NCBI RefSeq assembly: GCF_004345425.1 | Contig: NZ_SLVP01000004.1 | Location: 248,001 to 312,000, forward strand | DNA from: Paenibacillus sp. BK033 | GTDB lineage: Bacteria; Bacillota; Bacilli; Paenibacillales; Paenibacillaceae | DNA: 64,000 nt | Reading direction: 5' to 3' | In this document: positions 41,314-49,820 of the stretch, one piece after another | Layout of the letters: each line of letters begins with the position of its first letter | Position numbering within the stretch: position 1 is the stretch's first letter | The notes under the pieces: generated by a model | Seen by the model: the letters and a program-made list of their open reading frames with translations, nothing else | What the model was told of the DNA's origin: nothing | Database searches by the model: none | Translations under genes and position numbers: made by a program

Positions 41314-44163
41314 TTACGAAAGGTTCCCCCGGTAGCTTTCCGGCGGGCCGAGATAGCTCGGCTTTAAGCCGCCGGTGTCGATCATGATTTTTTGCAGGAC
41401 GACGATGGGATCGACCATCCATATTTTTAGCGTATGATAGCCGGTCTCCGGGATTGTATGCTTCGTTGCGACCGAGCGGATATTCAGAATGACGCTTTGC
41501 TCCCAATCGGACTCCGAGTAGCCGCCATCCTTGGTCAGTCCAATCGCACTTGCCACCTGAATGGGGTGATCGTCAAACGAAACGCCAAGACGCAGGCCTT
41601 GTCCCGGTATAAAGTCGATGGTTGGAGCAATAAGCGCGTATACGGTAAGCTCCCCCGGCGTTGTCAGGTATACCTTGTATTCGAGGCAAGGCGATTCGCC
41701 CGGCGCAGGTGCGGCGACCGAAGGGACGGTTACCGGAAACACAGCCATGGAAGACAGGGTTCTGCCGTAATTCGGAATGACCTGCCAGCTTGCTCCGCCG
41801 GCTTCGTTGCTCGCGCTGTAATGCTCCGCCTCTATCGAGATATACCCGTTGGTTTCCATAAATCCGGTTAAGGCTTCGCGGGAAGGCGATGCCGGATTCA
41901 TGAGGTGAATCATGACGGTGAAGGCTTTGCTGGTCAGCAGATCAATTAAGGTGATGCTTCCGGTAAGTTTATCGCTCTGGGGAACCTCGTTCCAATCGAT
42001 TTCTATCCAAAGACGTTCTTCAACTTCAACGCAGCCCGTCGTGCGGCTTAGCTTGATCCAAGGCTGATCGGCCCTTGCGCAGAAGGTAAAAGCGTCCGTT
42101 CCCCGGTTGAACAGATCGATATAGCGGCTCTCCCTCGTATACGTGTCGAAGGACAGGGCAGGAAGCTGCGGATCGCGCGGCCATGCCAGTTCGGAGCCTT
42201 CGACAGCGACGCCTAACCCGGAATTTTCGCTGGTCAGCTTGACCGTTCCAACCTCCGGCATAAGGTGCTCCTCGGGCTGATTCCAGTATGTATAGCCGAT
42301 ATGAAGCTGATCCATCATATGGTTCCATTTACCGTCCGCGATCTCGTGATTATAAGCATAGGATAGCGCGGCGTCAGCCTCGAAAAGCTGCTTGGCAAGC
42401 TTGGCCTCCACGTTGGCGGAAGCCCGTCCCTGGGCAGCGTACAGCTTGCTTCTCGCCACGCGGATGTGCATCTCCAATACCTGGGCAGACGCTTTGGCGG
42501 GATAAAGGACCGTCTGGAAAAAAGCGTCCTTTGCGGCGGCGTGAATGTCTTGATGCACCTGTTCGGCCAGCTTGACGGTGTCGTGCAGCTCGGTCAGAAG
42601 GTTGTCCGCTTCCTTGTAATGAACGGAGCTGTAAAGCGGGACAGCGTTCAGCAGCTCCGGCTTCAGCCTGCCGTTCCATTTAGAATACCGGTTAATGATA
42701 AGGGCGGCCTCTTCCGCGTAGATGGAGCCGAATTGCTGCTCCGCCCAACGGATGCTGTAGTCCCTGATATTGTCCTTGCTCCATTCGTCCATGTTCCAAG
42801 CCATCCGCAGGAAGAACTCCAGCTGGCATTCCACCGGCTTCAGATCTCCGACATTCAGTATCCAAATCCGGTTTGCGCCGTATTCGTAGGCTTTGTGCAT
42901 CTGCTCCCAAATTTTCTCGAGCGGTACCGTATTAACCCACTTATAAGAGCGCGGACCGCCCACGTAATCAAGATGGTAATAGATGCCCGCCCCTCCGGAA
43001 CGGCTCCGCTCCTCTTCGGTTGGCACTCTCCGCAGGTTGCCGTGATTGTCGTCAGACCACAAGAGCGTGATGTCGTCCGGCACGCGCATGCCGTTCTCGT
43101 AATAGTCCTGAACCTCTTTGTACAATGCCCATAGCTGAGGCACTTCCGCCGGATCAGTCTTCATCTGCTGGCCTATAATGCGGCGCTGGTCCTGGACGAT
43201 CCGCTGAAGCAGTTCTATTTTCTCCCGGAACGAGAGTTGACCACCCATCGCTTCGTCGCCGTCTCCCCGCATTCCAAGCGAAATGACATTCTCGTAGCTC
43301 GCGCTTCGGCGAATGCCCTCCTCCCAGAATTTGCAGAGCACTTCTTCATTAACCGAGTAATCCCACGGTCCTTGCTTATGCTTCTTCCAGTCGCCATGCG
43401 GACGCTGCATCGGCTCGTGGTGGGACGTGCTGATAACAATGCCGAACATATCCGCAACCGCGGGATTTAGCTCGTCATCTTCGTAGAAGGTATTGTCCCA
43501 CATGGCCGGCCACAGATAGTTCGCCTTGAGACGAAGGAGCAGCTCGAATACGTTTTCATAAAACTTGTGGTTGAAGTCCCCGAAGTTCTCCCGGACCCAG
43601 GCCATAAGAGAAGGTCCTTCGTCATTCAAGAAAATGCCTCTGTATTTGACGGATGGCTCGCCTTGTTTATAGAGGCCGTTACGGAACATTAAGGCCGTTC
43701 GTTTGCGGACCGGAACATCAGCCCAGTAGTACCAGGGCGATATGCCAATCCGCTCGCAAATGTCGTAAATGCCGTAGATCGTGCCGCGTTTGTCGCTGCC
43801 CGCGACGACAAGCGCTTCGTCCACGTCCGGCAGCGGATTGGCGACCGTCTGCAGTGCGAAGGACTCCCATTTGCCCGTCAAGTCGGCCGCTTCAAGCTTT
43901 CCTTCCGCAATAAGCGTGTCGATCAGGGCGGAATGCCCGATTGTACCTATGATAACCGTGATGCTCTTCAGGTCTTCTGCCTGATGAATGATTTGCGGCT
44001 TGGTTTGCGTGACTTTGTAAATATCCTTCTGCAAGTCGGACACTGCCCGAATAACGCCAGCGTAATCTTGCCCGGATACGTAAATATCGGCCGCCTTCCC
44101 GTCAAGGGAAAGCGGAAAATGGCCTTCGTGATAACTGAATGAAATATAGTTGTCGTTCAGCAT
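41314..44163 (-). CDS. GH115 alpha-glucuronidase family protein
   Basis: A 949-residue protein without signal peptide. After an N-terminal beta domain (VIRAVSDLQKDIYKVTQTKPQI), the GH115 barrel is clear: GTIYGIYDICERIGISPWYYWADVPV, VKYRGIFLNDEGPSLMAWVRENFG, LLRLKANYLWPAMWDNTFYEDD and VISTSHHEPMQRPHGDWKKHKQGPWDY. C-terminal helical and beta domains follow. GH115 enzymes remove (4-O-methyl)glucuronic acid from internal residues of glucuronoxylan. ATG 44163 (GGGGGT upstream) was preferred over 44214. It stands alone and away from the other glycan loci. Confidence 0.93.
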   Translation of the reverse strand: MLNDNYISFSYHEGHFPLSLDGKAADIYVSGQDYAGVIRAVSDLQKDIYKVTQTKPQIIHQAEDLKSITVIIGTIGHSALIDTLIAEGKLEAADLTGKWESFALQTVANPLPDVDEALVVAGSDKRGTIYGIYDICERIGISPWYYWADVPVRKRTALMFRNGLYKQGEPSVKYRGIFLNDEGPSLMAWVRENFGDFNHKFYENVFELLLRLKANYLWPAMWDNTFYEDDELNPAVADMFGIVISTSHHEPMQRPHGDWKKHKQGPWDYSVNEEVLCKFWEEGIRRSASYENVISLGMRGDGDEAMGGQLSFREKIELLQRIVQDQRRIIGQQMKTDPAEVPQLWALYKEVQDYYENGMRVPDDITLLWSDDNHGNLRRVPTEEERSRSGGAGIYYHLDYVGGPRSYKWVNTVPLEKIWEQMHKAYEYGANRIWILNVGDLKPVECQLEFFLRMAWNMDEWSKDNIRDYSIRWAEQQFGSIYAEEAALIINRYSKWNGRLKPELLNAVPLYSSVHYKEADNLLTELHDTVKLAEQVHQDIHAAAKDAFFQTVLYPAKASAQVLEMHIRVARSKLYAAQGRASANVEAKLAKQLFEADAALSYAYNHEIADGKWNHMMDQLHIGYTYWNQPEEHLMPEVGTVKLTSENSGLGVAVEGSELAWPRDPQLPALSFDTYTRESRYIDLFNRGTDAFTFCARADQPWIKLSRTTGCVEVEERLWIEIDWNEVPQSDKLTGSITLIDLLTSKAFTVMIHLMNPASPSREALTGFMETNGYISIEAEHYSASNEAGGASWQVIPNYGRTLSSMAVFPVTVPSVAAPAPGESPCLEYKVYLTTPGELTVYALIAPTIDFIPGQGLRLGVSFDDHPIQVASAIGLTKDGGYSESDWEQSVILNIRSVATKHTIPETGYHTLKIWMVDPIVVLQKIMIDTGGLKPSYLGPPESYRGNLS

Positions 44164-44373
44164 GCCAAGACCCCCGTTCAATTGTGTAATGAAAGCGACA
44201 TCATTATATAACACGGGTCCCGGAGAAAAGTCAGGGTTGGCGCAACATGTTTAATTTTCACGATAAACTCTTTAATTTTTTAAATCGGAAGGGCGGCCGT
44301 ATGAAATTTTAATTTGGGGAATAGTAAGGCATGGAAATAAAAATAAACAAAAGATTGGAAGGTGTAGTAAGAC

Positions 44374-45456
44374 ATGAAATGGGATTGGATGTTGACTTCC
44401 CGCGAGGACGAAAGCAAAGGGAAGGCTAAAAAGGCCGGAAAAATTCTGAGTGCGGTTGTGTTGTCTGCTGCGCTTATGTTTGGCGGTGCAGGTACAACTC
44501 TTGCCGTCGGCAAAGGGGCCAAAGGACCGGACATCTACGTTATTCAGGGGATGCTCAAGGGAATTGGCAGCTACTCCGGCAAAATCAACGGCTACTATGA
44601 CAATACAACCGTTAGAGGCGTCAAGCATTATCAAAAAACGCACGGCCTTCCGGTGACTGGCTCGGTAGACGCGAAAACATTCCAGTCGATTACTTACTCC
44701 TACAACACGGCTAAATACGGTAAGAAGGTAAGCGCTAAAGGCGTAGGCAAAGCTAAAGGTCTAGGCGTTGGCCAAGGCGGCGGCGGAGCAGGCGGCGGAG
44801 CAGGAGCTGGTGGCGGCGGCGGAGCAGGCGGCGGCGCAGGTATCGGTGGCGGCGGCGGAGCAGGCGGCGCAGGTATCGGTGGCGGCGGAGCAGGCGGCGG
44901 CGCAGGTATCGGTGGCGGCGGCGGAGCAGGCGGCGGCGCAGGTATCGGTGGCGGCGGCGGAGCAGGCGGCGGCACAGGTATCGGTGGCGGCGGCGGAGCA
45001 GGCGGCGGCGCAGGTATCGGTGGCGGCGGAGCAGGCGGCGGCAAAGGCGGCCAGATGCAAGAAGGCGGCAAAGGCGGTAAAGGCTTTGGCGGCGGAGGCG
45101 ACCAAATGCAAGAGGGCGGCAAAGGCGGTAAAGGCTTTGGCGGCGGAGGCGGCCAAATGCAAGAGGGCGGCAAAGGCGGCAAAGGCTTTGGCGGCGGAGG
45201 CGGCCAAATGCAAGAGGGCGGCAAAGGCGGCAAAGGCTTCGGCGGCGGAGGCGGCCAAATGCAAGAGGGCGGCAAAGGTATTGGCGGCGGTGGTACAGGC
45301 GGTACTGGCGGCGGCAAAGGAATCGGCGGTGGCGGTACCGGCGGCAGCAATGGCGGAGGCAACAACATCGCGCCTAACAATCAAGCGCCAAACGCTGCCC
45401 CAAATCCGGCGCCTAACAAAGCGCCAAGCGAGAATTCCGCACCTAATATGCGCTAA
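44374..45456 (+). CDS. Secreted peptidoglycan-binding-domain protein with glycine-rich repeat tail
   Basis: A 360-residue protein. A signal peptide (about 20-45: ILSAVVLSAALMFGGAGTTLA) is followed by one PG_binding_1 domain (GPDIYVIQGMLKGIGSYSGKINGYYDNTTVRGVKHYQKTHGLPVTGSVDAKTFQSI, about 48-108), then a short Lys-rich hinge. The tail has about seven GGGGGAGGGAGI-like units, then five QMQEGGKG units (17-residue period), then a Pro/Asn/Ala end (NNQAPNAAPNPAPNKAPS). The domain anchors to cell wall and the Gly tail could form an elastic or adhesive layer. Tail length is probably variable. GGAAGGTG lies upstream of the ATG. Confidence 0.85.
   Translation: MKWDWMLTSREDESKGKAKKAGKILSAVVLSAALMFGGAGTTLAVGKGAKGPDIYVIQGMLKGIGSYSGKINGYYDNTTVRGVKHYQKTHGLPVTGSVDAKTFQSITYSYNTAKYGKKVSAKGVGKAKGLGVGQGGGGAGGGAGAGGGGGAGGGAGIGGGGGAGGAGIGGGGAGGGAGIGGGGGAGGGAGIGGGGGAGGGTGIGGGGGAGGGAGIGGGGAGGGKGGQMQEGGKGGKGFGGGGDQMQEGGKGGKGFGGGGGQMQEGGKGGKGFGGGGGQMQEGGKGGKGFGGGGGQMQEGGKGIGGGGTGGTGGGKGIGGGGTGGSNGGGNNIAPNNQAPNAAPNPAPNKAPSENSAPNMR
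44770..45310 (+). repeat. In-frame minisatellite: 36-nt Gly/Ala/Ile units and 51-nt GQMQEGGKGGKGF units
   Basis: The first half repeats units of about 36 nt encoding GAGIGGGGGAGG with losses of single Gly codons. The second half has four 51-nt units plus a shortened fifth, each with CAAATGCAAGAGGGCGGCAA or a one-base variant. Units are nearly identical at the DNA level, so unequal crossing-over is likely. Confidence 0.9.
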
Positions 45457-45480
45457 ACCGCGCGTAAGGCAAGCAGCAAT

Positions 45481-45523
45481 CAAGGGGTTGTCCGGCTGTG
45501 GACAGCCCCTTCAAAACTTTTTT
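45481..45523 (+). terminator. Rho-independent terminator
   Basis: AAGGGGTTGTCC pairs with GGACAGCCCCTT (one G-U pair), followed after 5 nt by TTTTTTT. Confidence 0.8.
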
Positions 45524-45557
45524 TCAAAAACCCCTTTACATTTACCTCGAAATAAAG

Positions 45558-45575
45558 TATCTTAAAATCAAGATA
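45558..45575 (+). promoter_or_regulatory. MhqR-type operator upstream of the regulator gene
   Basis: TATCTT-N6-AAGATA, a perfect inverted repeat 20 nt before the regulator start codon. The ATCT-N8-AGAT core is that of B. subtilis MhqR boxes. The same pattern recurs before the dioxygenase gene. Confidence 0.75.
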
Positions 45576-45595
45576 AACGAAAGCGAGGCGAGCAA

Positions 45596-46039
45596 ATGGG
45601 AAAGGAAAAAGACGATTCGCTTGATCTTTACATCGCGCTTGCCAGAGCAAGCCAATGGGTGAACGCTCATGCCGACCGGGATATCCGCAAGCATGGCCTT
45701 AACCGGACCGAGTTCGGAGTGCTTGAGCTACTGTATCACAAAGGCCCCCAGCCCTTGCAGCAAATCGGCGAGAAGGTACTGATGAGCAGCGGCAATATCA
45801 CTTACGTCATCGATAAGCTGGAGAAGAAAGACTTTGTCACCCGCAGAGCTTCTACGGAAGACCGGCGGCTTATCTACGCTGAAATTACCCAAGCAGGGAC
45901 GCGGTTCATCGAAGAAGTGTTCCCGCAGCATACCCTCGTTATTGAGGGAGCGGTCGGAGGACTGACGGCGGAAGAGAAACAGGCCGCAAGCTCACTTCTC
46001 AAGAAATTAGGCAAGTTTGCGCAGACGACCTTCAAATAG
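45596..46039 (+). CDS. mhqR: MarR-family quinone-responsive regulator (MhqR-like)
   Basis: A 147-residue winged-helix protein. DIRKHGLNRTEFGVLELLYHKGPQPLQQIGEKVLMSSGNITYVIDKLEKKDFVTRR closely follows B. subtilis MhqR (YkvE) through the recognition helix and wing. It lacks an obvious N-terminal sensing cysteine. It should repress the dioxygenase, hydrolase and flavin reductase that follow until quinones or similar electrophiles appear. The operator in its own leader suggests autoregulation. Confidence 0.85.
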   Translation: MGKEKDDSLDLYIALARASQWVNAHADRDIRKHGLNRTEFGVLELLYHKGPQPLQQIGEKVLMSSGNITYVIDKLEKKDFVTRRASTEDRRLIYAEITQAGTRFIEEVFPQHTLVIEGAVGGLTAEEKQAASSLLKKLGKFAQTTFK

Positions 46040-46077
46040 TGTTGGTCGTTACGTCTTATACATCAAGTCAGGCCCTA

Positions 46078-46095
46078 TATCTTAAATTAAAGATT
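46078..46095 (+). promoter_or_regulatory. MhqR-type operator upstream of the dioxygenase gene
   Basis: TATCTT-N6-AAGATT; the ATCTT-N6-AAGAT core and spacing are the same as at 45558-45575. It lies about 40 nt before the dioxygenase start. Confidence 0.75.
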
Positions 46096-46136
46096 CTTAA
46101 AAATTTGCAAAATAACCCATTAGGAGAGTGGCAATA

Positions 46137-47087
46137 ATGACAAATCAACGCACAGCAGGTATCCATCATATTACGGCTTTCGTAAGACATCCTCAGGTAA
46201 CTACAGACTTTTACGCAGGGGTGCTTGGTCTCCGCCTCGTGAAAAAAACAATCAACTTTGACGCGCCGGAAGTTTACCATCTGTACTTCGGCGATCAAGC
46301 CGGCAGCCCTGGCACCATCATCACGTTCTTCCCTTGGGAAAACTCGCGTAAAGGCGTTGTAGGCGGCGGCCAGGTTGGTTACACCACTTATGTCGTGCCT
46401 GAAGGCACACTGGGCTTCTGGAAAGAGCGTCTCGCCAAATTCGAGATTGAATTCAAAGAGACCTCCCGCTTTGGCGAGCAGTACCTGCAATTCGCGGATC
46501 CGGACGGCTTGCTTGTCGAGCTGGTAGCGCGCGAAGAAGGTCCTAGAAGCACATGGTCGTTTGGCGGCGTATCGGCAGACCATGCGATCAAAGGATTTGG
46601 CGGCGCTATTCTGTACAGCACCAATCCGGCGGCAACGGCGCAATTGCTGGAGCATGTAATGGGGCTGTCCAAAGTGGACGAAGAAAACGGCCTGGCACGT
46701 TACCAATCGTTTGGCGAACTCGGCAACATCATCGACGTGAATACGGAGCCAATGGCGGCCGGTCATGGCGGTCACGGTACCGTTCACCATATCGCTTGGA
46801 GAGCAAAAGACGATGCCGAGCATCTCACTTGGCAGCAGCATGTGGCGGCAAACGGCTTCCAGCCAACGCCAATCGTCGACCGCCAGTACTTCAATGCGAT
46901 CTACTTCCGCGAGCAAGGCGGCATACTGTTCGAGATTGCTACGGATCCTCCAGGGTTCGCACGCGACGAAGAGCCTGAGCATCTTGGCGAGAAACTGATG
47001 CTGCCGGCTTGGTACGAGCAGCACCGCGCAACGCTGGAGCAGCTGCTCACGCCGTTTGACGTACGGGTAATGGAACTGGATCGTTAA
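46137..47087 (+). CDS. Ring-cleaving dioxygenase, VOC superfamily (MhqO/MhqE-like)
   Basis: A 316-residue protein with four VOC beta-alpha-beta-beta-beta modules in two halves: GIHHITAFVRHPQVTTDFYAGVLGLRLVKKTINFD (His in the first strand) and VHHIAWRAKDDAEH, with a metal-ligand Glu in EIATDPPGF. Fe(II)/Mn(II)-dependent members open catechol or hydroquinone rings. B. subtilis MhqO and MhqE, in MhqR-regulated operons, are close in size and motif. ATG 46137 has AGGAGA 9 nt upstream. First of three cotranscribed detoxification genes. Confidence 0.9.
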   Translation: MTNQRTAGIHHITAFVRHPQVTTDFYAGVLGLRLVKKTINFDAPEVYHLYFGDQAGSPGTIITFFPWENSRKGVVGGGQVGYTTYVVPEGTLGFWKERLAKFEIEFKETSRFGEQYLQFADPDGLLVELVAREEGPRSTWSFGGVSADHAIKGFGGAILYSTNPAATAQLLEHVMGLSKVDEENGLARYQSFGELGNIIDVNTEPMAAGHGGHGTVHHIAWRAKDDAEHLTWQQHVAANGFQPTPIVDRQYFNAIYFREQGGILFEIATDPPGFARDEEPEHLGEKLMLPAWYEQHRATLEQLLTPFDVRVMELDR

Positions 47088-47119
47088 TAAGAGACCATTC
47101 ATATTAGGAGGTATGTATC

Positions 47120-47725
47120 ATGAAGCATATATTCAGACAGGGGACGAATCCGGCGGCGCCGGTCCTCGTCCTGTTCCATGGCACGGGCGGCACGGAGCAT
47201 GATCTCCTGCCGTTAGCGGCTGCCTTTTCGCCGGAGTCGTCCGTATTAAGCATCCGGGGCAACGTATCCGAGAACGGAATGGCGCGTTATTTCCGCCGGA
47301 TTGCGGAAGGCGTATTCGATTTGGAGGATCTGGTGTTCCGGACAAAGGAGCTGAACGATTTCCTTGACCATTCGGCAGAGGAGTACGGGTTCGACCGGAA
47401 TAACCTGGTAGCCGCAGGCTACTCCAACGGCGCTAATATCGCGGGCAGCCTGTTGTTCCATTACAAAGACTCGCTGCGCGGAGCAATCCTGCATCATCCG
47501 ATGGTGCCGATCCGGGGTCTTGAACTGCCGGACCTGTCCGGAGTGCCGGTATTTATCGGTGCCGGGGAGAATGATCCGATCTGCTCGGCCGAAGAGACGA
47601 ACGAACTCGAGAGCTTGCTTGCCGGTGCGGGCGCAGCGGTTGACGTGCATTGGGAACGGTTCGGCCATCAGCTTACCCGATCTGAGGTATCGGCGGCTGC
47701 AGCTTGGTATAAAGACCATTTCTAA
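47120..47725 (+). CDS. mhqD: Alpha/beta hydrolase, carboxylesterase/phospholipase type (MhqD-like)
   Basis: A 201-residue alpha/beta hydrolase. LFHGTGGTEHDLLPLA forms the oxyanion region, GYSNGANIAGSL carries the nucleophile (G-Y-S-N-G), ENDPICS the acid and FGHQLTRSE the His. This matches B. subtilis MhqD in length and motifs, also part of the MhqR regulon. It is thought to hydrolyse products or conjugates of quinone detoxification. 32 nt after the dioxygenase gene, with TAGGAGGT before the ATG. Confidence 0.9.
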   Translation: MKHIFRQGTNPAAPVLVLFHGTGGTEHDLLPLAAAFSPESSVLSIRGNVSENGMARYFRRIAEGVFDLEDLVFRTKELNDFLDHSAEEYGFDRNNLVAAGYSNGANIAGSLLFHYKDSLRGAILHHPMVPIRGLELPDLSGVPVFIGAGENDPICSAEETNELESLLAGAGAAVDVHWERFGHQLTRSEVSAAAAWYKDHF

Positions 47726-47746
47726 GAAAAAGGAGGCGGCGGAATC

Positions 47747-48361
47747 ATGATCCGGATTGATGCGGAAAACTTAAGCGAGCGGGAGAACTACAAGCTGCTC
47801 ACGGGTACGGTTGTCCCAAGGCCGATTGCCCTTGTAACAACCTTATCCGAGGATGGCGTGTTAAACGCAGCGCCATTCAGTTATTTCAATATCGTGACGG
47901 CTGATCCGCCGCTGATCTCCGTATCCGTGCAGCGCAAAAAAGGCATCCCGAAGGATACCTCCCGTCATGCTATCGCAAGAGGCGAGTTTGTCGTTCACAT
48001 TGCGGATGAATCGTATGTGGAAAAGCTTAATGCTACGGCAGCCAGCCTGCCTCCGGAGGAGAGCGAGGTTGCTCTCGCCGGACTAACCGCCGTGCCTAGC
48101 GAACGAATCTCCGTTCCCGGTATTGCGGAGGCCAAGGTCCGGCTGGAATGCGTGCTGGAGCAAGCGATTCCGCTCGGCGGAACGGAGGAAGCTCCCGCTG
48201 CCGACCTGCTGATCGGCCGCGTTGTCCGCTATCATCTGCACGGCTCCATCGCGGATGAGCGGAATCATATCGATGCGGCGGCACTGCAGCCGGTCAGCCG
48301 TCTGGCAGGCGCTTCTTACGCGAAGCTTGGCGAGCTGTTCGAGGTAGAGCGGCCTTCGTAA
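47747..48361 (+). CDS. Flavin reductase-like FMN-binding protein
   Basis: A 204-residue protein of the flavin_reduct (DIM6/NTAB) family: LLTGTVVPRPIALVTTLSEDGVLNAAPFSYFNIVTADPPLISVSVQRKKGIPKDT is the split-barrel FMN-binding core. It may reduce flavin or quinones using NAD(P)H, fitting the other genes of the cluster. AAAAGGAGG lies upstream of the ATG. Its stop codon abuts the stop codon of convergent pepT with no intervening base. Confidence 0.88.
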   Translation: MIRIDAENLSERENYKLLTGTVVPRPIALVTTLSEDGVLNAAPFSYFNIVTADPPLISVSVQRKKGIPKDTSRHAIARGEFVVHIADESYVEKLNATAASLPPEESEVALAGLTAVPSERISVPGIAEAKVRLECVLEQAIPLGGTEEAPAADLLIGRVVRYHLHGSIADERNHIDAAALQPVSRLAGASYAKLGELFEVERPS

Positions 48362-49597
48362 TTACTCTTCGCCGCGCGCTTCGAACCGTTTGATAATCTC
48401 GACTATAACCTGCACCGACTTCACCATATTGTCGATGGAGACATATTCGAATTTGCCGTGGTAATTCTCGCCGCCGGTGAAAATATTCGGAGTCGGCAGG
48501 CCCATATACGACAGCTGCGAGCCGTCGGTACCTCCGCGGATCGGCTTGATAAGCGGCTTGATATCCAGGCTTTCCATCGCTTCGCGGGCGATTTCGACGA
48601 TATGGAACACCGGCTCGATTTTGTCGCGCATGTTATAGTACTGGTCCTTCAGCTCGAGTACGATGCTGTTTGGACCATGGATAGCTTTTAGTTCTTCGAC
48701 GATCCGGGTGATCGTCGCTTTTCTTGCTTCGAACTTCTCGCGGTTATGGTCGCGGATGATATAGGACATCTTAGTCTGTTCTACATCGCCCTGCAGCGTG
48801 TTCAGATGGTAGAAGCCTTCGTAGCCTTCGGTATGCTCAGGCGCTTCGTTGACGGGAAGACGGCTGTTGAGGTCCATGGCAATTTTCATCGAGTTGATCA
48901 TTTTGCCTTTGGCGGTTCCGGGGTGGACGTTAGTGCCATTGACGGTGATTTTTGCAGCCGCTGCGTTAAAGCTCTCGTATTCCAGCTCGCCAAGCGGACC
49001 GCCATCGACGGTGTAGGCATACTTGGCGCCAAAAGCAGTGACGTCAAAGCGGTGAGGACCGCGGCCAATCTCTTCGTCCGGCGTAAAGGCAACGCGGATC
49101 CTGCCGTGCTTGATGTCCGGATTCGCGATCAGGTAGGCCATGGCTGTCATGATCTCGGCGATGCCGGCTTTATTATCGGCGCCAAGCAGCGTGGTGCCGT
49201 CCGTCGTCATCAGCGTATGGCCTTTGTAGTTGCCGAGCTCAGGGAAATCCTTCGTCGACAGCACGACGCTCAGCGCTTCGTTCAGCGTAATGTCGCCGCC
49301 TTCGTATTCGACGAGCTGCGGCTTTACGTTCTTGCCGGTAAAGTCGGTTGCCGTATCGACGTGCGCCAGGAAGCCGATGGTCGGCACCTGCTTATCCGTG
49401 TTAGCCGGCAAAGTTGCCATTACGTAACCGTTGGCGTCGATCGTTACCTCTTGCATTCCGATCGATTTGAGCTCTTCGACTAGCTGGTTCGCTAGCGTAA
49501 GCTGGCCTGGCGTTGAGGGGCAGGTCTCGCTCTCATCATTGGATTGGGTATCGACGATGACGTACGAGGTCAGTCGTTTAATAATTTCTTCTTTCAT
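48362..49597 (-). CDS. pepT: Peptidase T (tripeptide aminopeptidase)
   Basis: A 411-residue M20B dizinc peptidase. Metal ligands are visible in [11 protein letters not shown] (first His/Asp), [14 protein letters not shown] (bridging Asp), [15 protein letters not shown] (catalytic Glu and ligand Glu), TVDGG and [12 protein letters not shown]. It removes the N-terminal residue from tripeptides in the cytoplasm. AAAGGAG lies 9 nt before the ATG. Length is normal. Confidence 0.95.
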   Translation of the reverse strand: MKEEIIKRLTSYVIVDTQSNDESETCPSTPGQLTLANQLVEELKSIGMQEVTIDANGYVMATLPANTDKQVPTIGFLAHVDTATDFTGKNVKPQLVEYEGGDITLNEALSVVLSTKDFPELGNYKGHTLMTTDGTTLLGADNKAGIAEIMTAMAYLIANPDIKHGRIRVAFTPDEEIGRGPHRFDVTAFGAKYAYTVDGGPLGELEYESFNAAAAKITVNGTNVHPGTAKGKMINSMKIAMDLNSRLPVNEAPEHTEGYEGFYHLNTLQGDVEQTKMSYIIRDHNREKFEARKATITRIVEELKAIHGPNSIVLELKDQYYNMRDKIEPVFHIVEIAREAMESLDIKPLIKPIRGGTDGSQLSYMGLPTPNIFTGGENYHGKFEYVSIDNMVKSVQVIVEIIKRFEARGEE

Positions 49598-49683
49598 TGG
49601 TTCCGGCTCCTTTCGGGTATTTACTTATGTTCCCATTATAAAGGAGCGGAAGGCAGAAATCGAATAACCGAAAGACGGCAGCA

Positions 49684-49724
49684 AGGGCTGCTCCTCATGG
49701 TCATGGCGACCGGGGAGCAGCCCT
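49684..49724. other. GC-rich stem-loop upstream of pepT
   Basis: AGGGCTGCTCC pairs with GGAGCAGCCCT around an 18-nt loop, with ATTTTG after it on the plus strand. No plus-strand gene ends here; it may be part of the transition between the leucine dehydrogenase and pepT units. Confidence 0.4.
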
Positions 49725-49759
49725 ATTTTGTATGCAAGCCATTAACGGTCAGATAGCAG

Positions 49760-49790
49760 GCAAAAACCGTGCTGCAGGCAGCACGGTTTC
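49760..49790 (-). terminator. Terminator of the leucine dehydrogenase-like gene
   Basis: On the minus strand AAACCGTGCTGC pairs with GCAGCACGGTTT, followed by TTGCC (five T in total). 30 nt after the stop codon. Confidence 0.8.
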
Positions 49791-49820
49791 CGGGCACTCG
49801 TCCGGGCGGGGCGGACCGCT

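Noticed and set aside
44700-45565. Long alternative frames in both strands (Pro-rich and Ala/Lys-rich) across the glycine repeat region
   Set aside because: A GGC/GGA repeat is open in several frames by composition. Only the frame with signal peptide and PG_binding_1 domain is supported.
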